64,000 nt of DNA from Antedon mediterranea (taxonomy: Eukaryota; Echinodermata; Crinoidea; Comatulida; Antedonidae): NCBI RefSeq assembly GCF_964355755.1, contig NC_092680.1, forward strand, positions 18,453,001-18,517,000, read 5' to 3'. Shown in pieces: positions 26,501-35,800 of the stretch. The notes beneath the pieces were generated by a model, which was not told the DNA's origin, did no database searches, and saw only the letters and a list, made by a program, of their open reading frames with translations. Within the stretch, counting starts at the first letter, position 1, and each line of letters opens with the position of its first letter. Both the position numbers and the translations under genes were made by a program.

Positions 26501-29500
26501 AAGATGAGGAAATCTGTGAGAATGAGAAAAAGTCGCCCCAACCGAGACTCGAATCCGGAACCTTCTGCTTGATATGCAGATGTCCTAACCATTAGACTAC
26601 AGGGGCTTTCATGGTATTGTTCAAACTTGATTGGATAGCGACTCTTTAACATTCTCGGTGTGGTACGGCGGAACAGCACTAGTCCATCAAATGTACGCAC
26701 GAGCACCAGAGATCAAATTGATATGCCCTCATCTATATATACTGTATATATATATCACTTGCACTGATGAAGGGCTAGTGTTGCCCGAAAGCTCTGTTAA
26801 CTTTTCTGGCTGTTTTACTTTATCATTTTGATTTAGCTTTTCGCTTTTTTTTCCATTGTGACACAGCATTGTCATTTTTTCAGTATTTTGCCTTTGGATT
26901 TATATATACTGTATGTATATATAAACACATCAGGCAAAGAACAATATTATAGATGTGTTCCCTATACAGTATATCCAATGGTGCTGATGATTAAAATACT
27001 AAGTACTAAGTAAATAAGTATGTTTGTACAGAAATATAAATTCTCTTTCTATTGTTACATTAATTTAAAAATGTTTTATTTTCAGGATATATTTATAGAT
27101 TGTGGATTTGATGACAATAAATTAGAATGCGATATTGGCAACCCACTGCCAGCTAAGAGGAAGGTATGTTTGTACAGTGCTTAATTACTTATTTTAATTT
27201 CTTGTCTTAAAGATGTAATAATGGTAGCATAATGATATCACCCTAATGGAATACTATTATTATTGGCCTATTTGATTTTTATTTCAGATAAGCATGGTTC
27301 TGTATTTGTCTGTTGATGACTTGAATGGTGATGACGACATGCTTTCTTTAATACTGACTGTTGAAAGGTAAACGAACCATACCATAAAAAAATACTTTGC
27401 AATTATATAAAATGGAAGTTTAACATTTGATTCTTGCATGATAATGGAATGAGATAATATGGCTTAGCTAGGATGACCATGTGTGAGATCATACTCCCGG
27501 TATGAATAACTGTCACTGCTTCCTTTTGCTTGAACCCTTGCCATCAGCGCAACCTCGTTGGCCTAGATGTATGAATGCCAGACTAAAGCTGAGTCCCACC
27601 AGAAAAGTATTCTGATGTACTTAGAGAAAGGCAATTAATTCAGAGTAGGGCGAACAAATTAAAATGTTATTGACTCAAAACTAAACTACTTAACATTATG
27701 AAAATTTACTGTCTGTAATCTGTAATTGTAAAAAAGTTTAGGTTTTAAACTTTTTTAAGATTGATTATGTTATGGTGTTATGTTAATTTGTGTCTTGTGC
27801 TTATGCCAAAACCGGTATAAATTCTCATGGATTTTGCAAAATAACTAACTTCATTTTTCTATTTTTTCCCATAACAGCCAGAATACAGAAAATCAGACCA
27901 CCAGAAACGACAATAATGCACAGATTGATGTAAAGGTAAAAGTTGCTGCTACGATTGAGTTAAAGGGGTAAGTAGCAGCTAAGTAGGCTCCTTAAACGAC
28001 TGCAGTGAACTTGCCTTATATTTCTGGACATTGGTCGCATCACTGACCCTACCTTTACCTTGTTTTAAGGTATTTTTAGGCCAAAATTATTGGACCTGCT
28101 TTATTTAAGCCATGCCTTCACTAACCGTTAAGCTAGGTATTTTATCGCTGTATTTCAAATCCCAAATATCTAACATCTAACACGCACAATTTTTAATTGA
28201 TTCCTTTAGCATCTCTGTCCCAGAACAAGTTACATTTTCTGAAGATCCACCAAAAGATGAGTCAAAAATTATAAGAGAAGAAGACATTGGACCTCTTCTT
28301 GTTCATACATATGAAGTAAGTTAATAAATGAATGCAGAGTGGTGGACATGTCCCTCATGTGATGTGCCCATATATGGACATGATGATGTCATATCACTAC
28401 CATATTTGGGTATATCACTAACATATCTGGGCACATCACTTCGGGCCTGCCTCACTTCGGGCCTGCCTCACTTCGGGCCTGCCTCACTTCGGGCCTGCCT
28501 CACTTCGGGACTGCCTCACTTCGGGACTGCCTCACTTCGGGACTGCCTCACTTCGGGACTGCCTCACTTCGGGACTGCCTCACTTCGGGACTGCCTCACT
28601 TCGGGACTGCCTCACTTAAGGACTGCCTCACTTAAGGACTGCCTCACTTAAGGACTGCCTCACTTAAGGACTGCCACTTAAGGACTGCCTCACTTAAGGA
28701 CTGCCTCATTTCTTAGAGTTTTGTTATATTATTATATGGCCTAATGTAAATACAGATAAATTTGATACTATTTGCTTCACATCATGATTAATTAAACCTG
28801 TAGCTGTACTATTTTAGAAGTTTAAAAATAAAATGTTTTTGTTGATAGGTGTTAAATCATGGACCAAGTAGAGTAGGAGTGACAGAAGTTGAAATCCAAT
28901 GGCCGATGAAAACAACATCTGGAGAATATCTATTTTATCTAACAGAAGTGACAACAAACATGGGTCATATCTGTAGCGTGGCAGGTGGAGTTGATCCTGA
29001 GAATTTAACAGCATCAGTAAGTCGACAATAATTTCGAAAAATTCATACATCCTTGTTGGACCAATGTTACTATTAATATCAGTATTGGATTGTGTAAATT
29101 ACGTATATGTATTAGTATATCTGTCTGTATTGTATTGTCATATTTTATGTTTTATGCATTGTGTTATTTGGTACATTAGGTAAATTGTGTCTCCTTTTTA
29201 AATCCAATTACAACAACATTTATATTGTTAAAGAAAAGGAATTGTAAATTTATGGTGTTTTTTTTTTGCAGATACCAATACTTAATGTGCATGAGGAGGT
29301 ATCCAATAGACTCACAAGAGACGTTGCATTGGAAGTAGCAGAGCCAATCGTTTCACCCAGTGTCATACCGTTATCTGAATGTTCAGAAGGCTCAAGTTGT
29401 GTGAATATCACATGCAGGACCAACACGATCATTGGAACTGGAAGTCTTGTTATATCATTAAATTCTAGGCTATGGCTAAACACGATTTTAAAGGTAAGAA

Positions 29501-30879
29501 TATTATGGGGAAATAAAAATAAGCACTGTGTACATGTGGAGTCATGGAAAGAGACTTCAACAAATATGTTGAAATGTTCTTCATTATTCAAAATCGGTAT
29601 ATTTTATCATTATATGTAAATTAAATACTGTAGTGAATAGGAAAAACATATGTATTTCCATGGTGGTTCTGCGACCTGGTATATTTGGGCTGTTTACATA
29701 TAATTCTGTATTCTCTGTGAATGAATGCCTTAATGTCACATGTTTGCACTTTTGTAAACAGAAGTAATATGATATAAATAATTGTTATTTGTTCCAAAGG
29801 ATTACCTCATTGTTTCTCAAACTGTTTTGTTTTTTTATTTGACAGAATAATATCAAAGAATCATTCGCAACATCATCTGCTTTTGCACGTGTTCTTAGCA
29901 TGCCATATGCAATAGCCCCGGATGTTGTTAGACAAAGTTCACAACAGGTAGTACACAACATTCAGAGGGGTAACCTAAATTTAGAAAAAGATGGATATAT
30001 ATATATATACTTCATTTTACAATTTTTAAGCCAAACTCTACACTATCAAACTAGTTTGACAAATAAGTGTGATGTGCCCAAATATAGTAGTGATATGCTT
30101 AAATATGGTAGTGATATGCTTAAATATGGTATGACATGACATCATCATGTCCAAATATGGGCACATCACATTTTTAATTGTCACATAAAGTTTGATAGTG
30201 CTTTACATTTACATATGTTAATGGATATGGAAAAAACGTTAATTGTATTGTATGTATGTTTGGCTAAGACCTAGCTAATTTATGATTTAATGTTGCCTTT
30301 TTATTTTTCAGATAACTACAGATATAAATCCAGTCATTCCCACAACAGATAGTGGTACTGTTGAAATATGGATAATAATATTAGCTATCATTGGTGGCTT
30401 ATTACTACTGCTACTGATTGCGGCTATTCTCTATAAAGTATGTATATATGGATGAAATCAAATGTATGGGTAAACTTGGTTCCCACTAGGACGCAATGCA
30501 AGGGCGTAAGCACAACGTAAACAAGTTAACCTATCATAAGCGACAGTTCAGATAATCCATCACTTGTGATTGGTCGAATTTCTAATTTTGCACATACGTT
30601 GTTGCGTTGCGTCCTAGTGAGAATCAAGCATTAGGAGGACAGAGCATTTACGGCAAAAAAGAGGAGAGTATATTGAACGAAGAAGATGAATTACTTGGGA
30701 ACAGAATTAATTAGAATTATGTGTCATGCAAACAGATATATATTCACATAGTTATTTTGTTGTTGTTTTAGGTCGGCTTCTTTAAAAGGAAAACGATACC
30801 AAACGAAAATGAAACAGATGGAGAGGCAGGTGACGGTGGTGATGACAGCGATGATGGATGCAAGAACGGTGCCTTTTAA
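11333..30879 (+). CDS. Integrin alpha subunit, 29 coding exons, 1044 aa
   Basis: Exons: 11333-11517, 14736-14863, 14948-15078, 15376-15502, 16227-16294, 16660-16711, 17676-17762, 17965-18047, 18386-18498, 18930-19020, 19872-19974, 20791-20891, 21682-21772, 22216-22261, 22527-22631, 22890-22945, 23321-23469, 23840-23962, 24334-24398, 25156-25306, 27086-27163, 27288-27367, 27878-27967, 28210-28315, 28849-29016, 29272-29493, 29846-29947, 30312-30437, 30772-30879. All introns are GT-AG and phases agree. This is a type I cell-surface adhesion receptor that pairs with a beta subunit. A signal peptide is followed by FNLDTATPVIHSGPNNSHFG, the canonical mature start. FG-GAP blades fill about residues 30-470. 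Blades 5-7 carry cation loops DINGDGLDD, DINADGYKD and DVDDNGYPD. Thigh and calf domains follow, then one membrane span (about 987-1008) and the cytoplasmic GFFKR. There is no inserted I domain. No furin-type dibasic site is seen in the calf region, unlike PS1/PS2-type chains. The subfamily is not assigned. Confidence 0.95.
12956..13290. repeat. 85-bp minisatellite with CACGTG E-boxes
   Basis: About four head-to-tail units of 85 bp lie in integrin intron 1; the last is degraded. Each unit carries CACGTG (12960, 13045, 13130, 13215) followed by tatttatcgtgcgagccg. A truncated piece with 'cgtgcgagccgaa' follows at about 13287. Long open frames across the array are a by-product of the repeat. 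Confidence 0.9.
13738..13812. repeat. 11-bp tandem repeat
   Basis: Seven copies of 'cctgacgataa' or near variants lie in integrin intron 1. This is a simple minisatellite. Confidence 0.85.
14015..14056. repeat. (GAT)n microsatellite
   Basis: This is an imperfect 'gatgatgat' run with 'gtc' and 'gag' interruptions in integrin intron 1. Confidence 0.8.
15606..15985. mobile_element. MITE, 'ggcccatttacacta' family, copy 1
   Basis: The left end reads ggcccatttacactagg and continues with cgataacgatcgatgat. The inverted right end, 'tttatcgtcgatcg', lies near 15958-15971. A second, better-preserved copy is at 51635-51982. Both contain a shared AT-rich core with 'aaaacaaaag' and a near-palindromic centre. 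It is a non-autonomous DNA transposon by structure, inserted in integrin intron 4. Confidence 0.65.
18511..18665 (+). mobile_element. tRNA-derived SINE
   Basis: A tRNA-like head has an A-box-like 'gtagagcggtagcttggtgg' and a B box 'ggttcaatcc'. It is followed by a body with ccactccctaagcctcaaat. Relatives are at 21412-21600 (+) and about 35930-36100 (-). This copy begins only 12 nt after the donor of integrin exon 9. Confidence 0.7.
20347..20623. mobile_element. Palindromic MITE, copy 1, internally expanded
   Basis: The terminal inverted repeats read agctctgtntacann and ...gtagacagagct. They are flanked by TTA on both sides (20344-20346 and 20624-20626). The interior is an array of about eight 21-bp units containing 'atatggtagtgatatgtcc'. 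Other family members have only two to four units. It lies in integrin intron 11. The array produces open frames on both strands that are not genes. Confidence 0.85.
20942..21087. mobile_element. Palindromic MITE, copy 2
   Basis: The left end is agctctgag and the right end reads caaactagtttgatagtgta then agct. The core carries 'catatcactaccatatttg' units. It lies in integrin intron 12. Confidence 0.75.
21169..21413 (+). pseudogene. Non-LTR retrotransposon reverse transcriptase fragment
   Basis: The open frame includes FSRGKVRNKP, then YLGTTFNFNSKFNKAID and AKRAMYSMLTKA. It ends in FDQLVL. This is the typical post-thumb region of LINE reverse transcriptases (YLG..., AKRAM..., LFDQLVLP). Only this segment remains, sense to the host gene in integrin intron 12. 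A tRNA-type SINE abuts it at 21412. It is a dead fragment. Confidence 0.75.
21412..21600 (+). mobile_element. tRNA-derived SINE abutting LINE fragment
   Basis: The head reads tgcttggtggttatgatgc with B box 'ggttcaagtcc', then the body 'caactccactccc'. It is the same family as the copy at 18511. It directly follows the LINE fragment, either by nested insertion or as a mosaic. Confidence 0.6.
23165..23295. repeat. Imperfect 37-50 bp tandem repeat
   Basis: Three to four copies of 'ttagtggagttgatttgtca' plus 'atttgtat' lie in integrin intron 16. The array ends just before the exon 17 acceptor region. Confidence 0.7.
23527..23715 (+). mobile_element. SINE body, tRNA-Leu-type family
   Basis: The segment shares 'ggtccagtgtacacatct', 'gtgcactttaaagaacc' and 'tgaagaggttaccca' with the full-length SINEs at 37612 and 51151. 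The tRNA head is missing here. A small further fragment is at about 23995-24065. Confidence 0.65.
24558..25020. repeat. About 62-bp tandem array in integrin intron 19
   Basis: Six to seven diverged units contain 'cgattgtctgtagttttaaa', then 'tatgtatcccattaa' and 'gaggtgacttctgaata'. The 'cccattaatagaggtg' part links it to the dispersed family seen at 1962 and 61445. It is non-coding. Confidence 0.8.
25862..25881. repeat. (TA)n microsatellite
   Basis: About ten TA units adjoin the hammerhead-like motif. Confidence 0.85.
25883..25932 (-). ncRNA. Hammerhead-ribozyme-like motif (probably inactive)
   Basis: On the minus strand the order is TGACGAG, a perfect 5-bp stem GATCT/AGATC with loop AATA, then CGAAAC, a short palindromic stem ACAGTACTGT and C at the cleavage position. 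These match the conserved core, stem II and stem III of a type I hammerhead. However, the base corresponding to invariant C3 is A, and stem I is only weakly formed. It lies in integrin intron 20, antisense to the host gene. Small hammerheads with very short stem III are known from Penelope-like retroelements. Activity is doubtful. Confidence 0.5.
26534..26606 (-). tRNA. tRNA-like gene or pseudogene
   Basis: A cloverleaf can be drawn on the minus strand. The acceptor is GCCCCTG with TTGGGGC. The D arm is GTCT/GGAC with loop AATGGTTA. The anticodon stem TCTGC/GCAGA is perfect, and the T arm contains TTCGAGT. The seven-base anticodon loop ATATCAA gives anticodon ATC, unusual because metazoan Asp tRNA uses GTC. 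Two mismatches (acceptor pair 6-67 and closing T-stem pair 53-61) suggest a pseudogene or SINE-type head. A T5 run follows, a possible Pol III stop. It lies in integrin intron 20. Confidence 0.5.
26763..26792 (+). ncRNA. Second hammerhead-core-like motif
   Basis: The sequence reads CTGATGA, then GGGC, loop TAGTGTT, GCCC and GAAA, that is box 1, a stem-II-like hairpin and box 2. One extra A lies between box 1 and the hairpin, and no clear stem III or cleavage site follows. It could be a decayed ribozyme from the same retroelement region, or chance. Confidence 0.3.
28349..28431. mobile_element. Palindromic MITE core, copy 3 (no terminal repeats)
   Basis: The segment has 'tgtgatgtgcccatatatgg' and 'catatcactaccatatttgg' but lacks both terminal repeats. 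It runs into the 16-bp array at 28436. Confidence 0.65.
28436..28712. repeat. 16-bp minisatellite
   Basis: About 17 copies of 'cacttcgggactgcct' occur in ordered variant blocks: first ggg-cc, then ggg-ac, then 'cacttaaggactgcct'. The block order shows stepwise expansion from one edge. It lies in integrin intron 24. Confidence 0.9.
30029..30204. mobile_element. Palindromic MITE, copy 4
   Basis: Both arms are recognisable: 'ctacactatcaaactagttt' on the left and 'aaagtttgatagtg' on the right. Four 'aaatatggtagtgatatg' units lie between. It lies in integrin intron 27. Confidence 0.75.
30312..30437 (+). CDS. Integrin alpha exon 28 (stalk end and transmembrane helix)
   Basis: This 126-nt, phase 0-0 exon encodes a Thr/Pro-rich extracellular linker. 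A single Leu/Ile-rich helix of about 22 residues follows, beginning at EIWIII and ending ILYK. That is the usual position of the integrin alpha membrane span directly before the GFFKR exon. Confidence 0.9.
30475..30628. mobile_element. MITE, 'ctaggacgcaa' family
   Basis: The inverted ends are cttggttcccactaggacgc and, inverted, gcgtcctagtgagaatcaag. The interior is about 110 bp and non-coding. A decayed relative lies at 3145-3262. It sits in the last integrin intron. Confidence 0.75.
30772..30879 (+). CDS. Integrin alpha exon 29 (GFFKR cytoplasmic tail)
   Basis: It opens VGFFKRKTIPNE and ends CKNGAF before TAA. GFFKR is the near-invariant membrane-proximal motif of integrin alpha tails that contacts the beta tail and talin-regulated clasp. 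The rest is a short acidic Gly/Asp-rich tail of about 30 residues with no recognised motif. Confidence 0.95.
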   Translation, partial: VGFFKRKTIPNENETDGEAGDGGDDSDDGCKNGAF

Positions 30880-32065
30880 TGTCTCTTCCTCTCCACTTTT
30901 CAACAACTGATTTAAAAGAAATTTTATTCACAAATATTTTGCGAGTTACTGCTGGTGTTTGTTGTAAAAAGAGGGCCATTAAAGCGATAGTAAGAATGCT
31001 ATCACGCAATGCTGTTTATAAAAACATGCAATGATTGCCTTGTCGCCATTGCACTGTGCAATTAAATAGGCCCTATTGAAAAAGAAAAAAGGAGGTGTAC
31101 TTTGATCAAGTAAAAGGGCATGTTTACTGATGATGGATAGGGCTAAAGTGCACAGAAATGATTTTTATATTATATAGTAAAATTTCACTTATCCATATGA
31201 ATCGGAAATGTGCCTGCACAAAAACACATTTTACATTCTGCATTACTTCTATGAGGAGTGTTGGGGGTGGGGCGTTGGCGGTGTTGTGGAGAGAGAGCCT
31301 CTGCATATGCTACCGCGATAATCACCAAACCTGGACGAATTGGAGAATACAGATAACATCGTCGTAGTTGTAATTTAGCGAAAATGTAGAATCCATCAAT
31401 TTTTATTATTTTATAAAAAAGCCAGTTATTTATGTGAATTAGTAACCTGCAGTAATTCCTGTTCAGGGCCGTAGCCAGCATAAGGCAGATAAGGAGCTTG
31501 CCTCATTTGAAATTGTCAAGTTTCACTACCCACCTCAATTCCCCAGCAGAGATCGTCATATTTTATACTTAATAATTAAATTTAAAGCATCTTTGCCTTG
31601 TCTGTTTTTAACCCCACACTACGGCCTTGCTGTTTACATGTTTGTTGTTGTTTATGAATAATATTAATGTGATTTACAGTATAGAGTTTTAATTAAGGAC
31701 ACCATAGCATTCTATTTTCTTCCAAAACTACCAAAAAAGAAGTAATTTATTAACAGTGTAACATTCCGGCAGCATAGCCTATTGAATATCATTTCCAATG
31801 TTATGTTATGTTAATTCCCTTATAGTCCGTCCTTTTCATGTACAGTATAATATTTGTCAAATGTTTCTTACATTTCATTCTATGTAAAATTTGTAGTTTA
31901 TTAATTGTTATTATTAATTGTAAAAAGGATGTTTTGTTTTAATGCACAATTTGCTAAAAATAAGTATTTAAGAACAAAAATCTAAATTAACATAGATTAG
32001 TAAGTGTGTATGTGACTTATCAAGAGAACCACTAATGGTGGTTATTTGATGTTATATAACACCTA

Positions 32066-32071
32066 AATAAA
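32066..32071 (+). terminator. Candidate polyadenylation signal, integrin alpha
   Basis: This is the first clear AATAAA after the integrin stop codon, about 1.19 kb downstream. Earlier variant signals cannot be excluded. Confidence 0.4.
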
Positions 32072-32542
32072 TTCCTGTCATTTGATTGGATGATTGTGGG
32101 TAACATGGCGTGCAATAGTACGCACTATTTGTATAATAATGACTGTTATCAAAGGCCGATGAAAACTTGTTGCACACATTATTAAATGCTGATAATACAG
32201 AGGCCTAATGATAACTTTGATACACTAAAATAAGTACAGGCAAATACAAGCAAGGATTGAGAGCAGTCTAGCAACATTACTTATAAAAACAAACTACAGT
32301 ACAATTCATTTCCTGTTTTTTTTTTATTACAATATCTACATATTTCTAGTCATTTGAAAATTTGGAACTTTACTGTTTTCATATTTAACAGAATTTTGTT
32401 AATATTTAATATTTTATATCCAAATGATTTTCTGTTGAGGACAGCAATTTTACAATCAACCATTCCAAGTACTCAAAGAAATTCTATACTCAATTTGCAT
32501 GAGTGTGTATTTGGTTCATCCCTTTCCTACCTTCTTGGTCCT

Positions 32543-32548
32543 TTTATT
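32543..32548 (-). terminator. Candidate polyadenylation signal, TAF2
   Basis: AATAAA on the minus strand lies 163 bp after the TAF2 stop codon. Confidence 0.5.
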
Positions 32549-32710
32549 GGAAGTGGTCAATGGTCGAACCCAGATTTGTTAAACGGTTTATCTCAACAGA
32601 GTTCATACATAAGCCAAAAAAAATCAGACATTTATCTCATCTGCTTCCTGATGTGATCAATTTCTTATTGAGAGATATCTGAGCATCAATCTGCCATTTT
32701 ACCATTTAAC

Positions 32711-32895
32711 TCAATTCATAGGAGATGGAGTATTCCTCTGGCTTGTCTCTCCCTCTCTTTCCCGTTTGTGTTTATGCTTGTGTTTATTTTTCTTCTTTTT
32801 CTTTTTATGTAAAGCGTCTTTAGAAGCTGAATGGGCGAGTTCTGGTTTTAGCTCTCGGTCTGTAAGAGCTGGAAATGATACCCTTTCTGAATCAC
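32711..32895 (-). CDS. TAF2 terminal exon (Lys/His-rich tail)
   Basis: It encodes 61 residues after a split Gly codon. It includes [18 protein letters not shown] and ends TPSPMN before TGA. A KHKHKHK tract at the C-terminus is typical of animal TAF2. The acceptor is ttctacacag. Confidence 0.9.
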
Positions 32896-35800
32896 CTGTG
32901 TAGAAAAAATAATCACTATTTAATATACTGCTTGGTGACTTCAATACCTGTGGAGTACACTTGGATAGTTTTGCATTTGTGCCTTCCATACCTGTGCACT
33001 TGGATAGTTTTGCCTTTGTGCCTTCCATACCTGTGGAGTGCACTTAGATAGTTTTGCCTTTGTGCCTTCCATACCCATGGAGTACACTTGGGTAGTTTTG
33101 CATTTGTGCATTCCATACCCGTGGAGTACACTTGGGTAGTTTTGCCTTTGTGCCTTCCATACCCATGGAATACACTTGGATAGTTCTTTATATATTGGAA
33201 GACCTCTAAATCCCCCTCTCCCTTCCCCAGAACACAGCATTGTAAATAAAATTACTTTATGTGCCTACAACTAATGACCATTTAATTAATCCTTGCACTC
33301 TTACCTATAACTGGTGATAGGTCTAAATCCTGTTTAATGGAACCACCTGGAGTTGGTGGAGAAACAATATCCGATATGTTACAGCCAGGTGTTGGAGGAC
33401 GAACTTCATCATCGTGTTCATCCATATCATCATGGTGACTAAGTATATCAATGTGCAAATGTTCTTGCTTCATCTGTTTAGAGGGAACATCCTAAAAGAA
33501 ACACATAATAGTATTTTATTCTTTTATTTTCAATGAAATAAACTGAGATGTTACACAGGGGGCATGGACCGAATCATTAGTCTATGACCCATATCATCCC
33601 AGACTACGCACATATACAGAACATTAAATTTAAGAACTATAAAACTATTTACAGTAAAGTAAAGGCGAGTCCCGTATTCATTTTGAACAGGGTAATGAGC
33701 TGTTAGGAACTCATTGTACTAAGCCTTGGCATTGCAGCAAATTGGGATAAAATGTACCTTCATTTCGGCAGAGCTTCCGCTGGATGACGATTCCTTCCTG
33801 AATGATGGCTCTTTCTTGAAAGCAGGTGAATGGCTGTCAGACTTCCTTTTGCGTGTATCACTGGACACAGAGTCTACATGCTCCTGAAAAACATTTAAAC
33901 TGCTATTAAACATTTACTTACAGGAAGGGAGGTGGTATTTATATTTATTAACTCAAAAATCCTATAACATTTCTGTTTTGTGTATTTTCTTTACTGCATA
34001 AAAACAATTTAAGCTTGCTTTTTTTAAAACAAACTTTCTAAAATTATAAATATCCCATACCTATCAATTTGTTTACTTACTGTCTGATGAATAATTGGGT
34101 CTTCTTTAACAACTGAAGGATTCAGTAATGCTCTTTTCTCTCTTAAATTCAGAACCATTCCTAGTTCAGGAATTGGAAGGAAAGATGGTCTGTTACGACC
34201 AAAAAGAGTGTAATAGAAGTCCACTGCATCGCATCTTAACCGAGAATCATGTGATGTACCAGAACTAAGAAGAAAACAGAATATAAAATAAGAAATGCAA
34301 CCAATCAATGGCTGAGCAGATACGACAATGAAGCCACAGTGGCAGATCCAGGATTTTGAAATAGGGGTGGGGTTGCAGGACCTAAATGTAGTGCTGAACT
34401 TAATTTGATGTCCAATCATTTGCATTACAATTTGTGAAATTTAGAGGGGGACCGGGCCGGCTGAGCCCCCATTGAATCTGCCCCAGAGTTGGTAGAGAGA
34501 GAATCTTTCCATAGTTCTTCTCATAGGGACTTTCAACAATAGATCCAGAGAGTACAGTATCAAATTGGTTTCAATTTTACATGTGCAAATATGATGGATG
34601 ATGAAAATCATGGAATCAATGAAGACCATGTTCTAAGCTAAGCACATATTGGGGTAGGGTGTGGGTGATGGGGGCTTAGGGTTAGTGGGAGGGGGTGGTT
34701 AGCTGAAGGAAGAAAGGAAGAGGGAACTGAGGGTTATGTCTCTCTTTAAATGATACATACTTCATCAGTGCCCAGATTCTTTCTACAAGTGCTTCATTGC
34801 ATAAAGGTGAGGTACTCTTGTGTTTGAATGGTGGGTTCTTGATCAGCATCCTTAAAACTTTATGTCTGAAATTGATTAAACATGATTATTGCATGAAACA
34901 ATTGTAACACTTAACAGGGCATGGATGCCCACCCTCATGAGTGCAAAGGCTTAGTTCAAGCATTACATCTTCATATACATCATACAATAAGCTGTACTCA
35001 ATGGGAAACCATTATTGTTACACGAAAAATAAATTATTGTTCAGTCATGTGATATTCTTTAATAAAGAAGATGTATAATAATTACCTAACATATGGTACT
35101 GGGTCTTGCTCGACAATGTCCAATAACCATGAAAATACATCAGCACCGTAATTATTTACACCTTCAACTAAAAAAAACAGTAAAAATTTTAATGTTATTC
35201 ACTTATATCTAATTTTTGTATAAATATTATTAATCTACTATCTGTAACTATCAGAAACCTGGAATACATAAAATAACATAATATTATTATTTTCCAGTTT
35301 TATTTATTTTTATTTTTGGGAGAAAGTTGGTCAGCACAATGTAGGTTGACATTCTATGTGCATAATGTCTTATAAAATCGAACCAACTTTCCCAATCGGA
35401 CCATTTCATTTTCATTTCTTTATTCGACAACAAGCGGTCCAGGGGTTGCGACAGCAACAGAGCGCCATAACACATTTGTGTCCGCAACCATCTTTCCCAA
35501 TCTGACCATCTTTCCAAACCGGACAATCTTTGGGAAAGTTAATCTACACAGTTTAGCCCAGCAGACTATTGTAATTTGCTTAAACAGCCAAGGCTTGACA
35601 ATGGCACTAACCTTTAACATAGTCGACTAATGCCTTCAATGCGGCAACTCGTACATCTAAGAAGTGTCCATACTGCGCGTATGTTTGAAACAGGGTTGAG
35701 TCACTGGGTATGTGACCATTCTTCTGCAGCATCCGAATGGAATTAAGACAACTGATGGTGATTGTGTGATGATAACATGGCAGCATCTTCTCTAGGTTCA

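Larger units (their letters stand above)
30880..32710. other. Convergent 3' ends of integrin alpha and TAF2
   Basis: There are 1.83 kb between the two stop codons and no further gene is supported. AATAAA at 32066-32071 (+) is a candidate integrin polyadenylation signal. A minus-strand AATAAA at 32543-32548, 163 bp past the TAF2 stop, is a good TAF2 signal. The 3' UTRs may be close or overlapping. Confidence 0.5.

Noticed and set aside
28436-28712. Possible CRISPR-like array
   Set aside because: The units are directly adjacent with no spacers, the host is clearly a metazoan, and variants are blockwise. It is a minisatellite.
29250-29591. 113-residue minus-strand open frame
   Set aside because: It is the antisense shadow of integrin exon 26.
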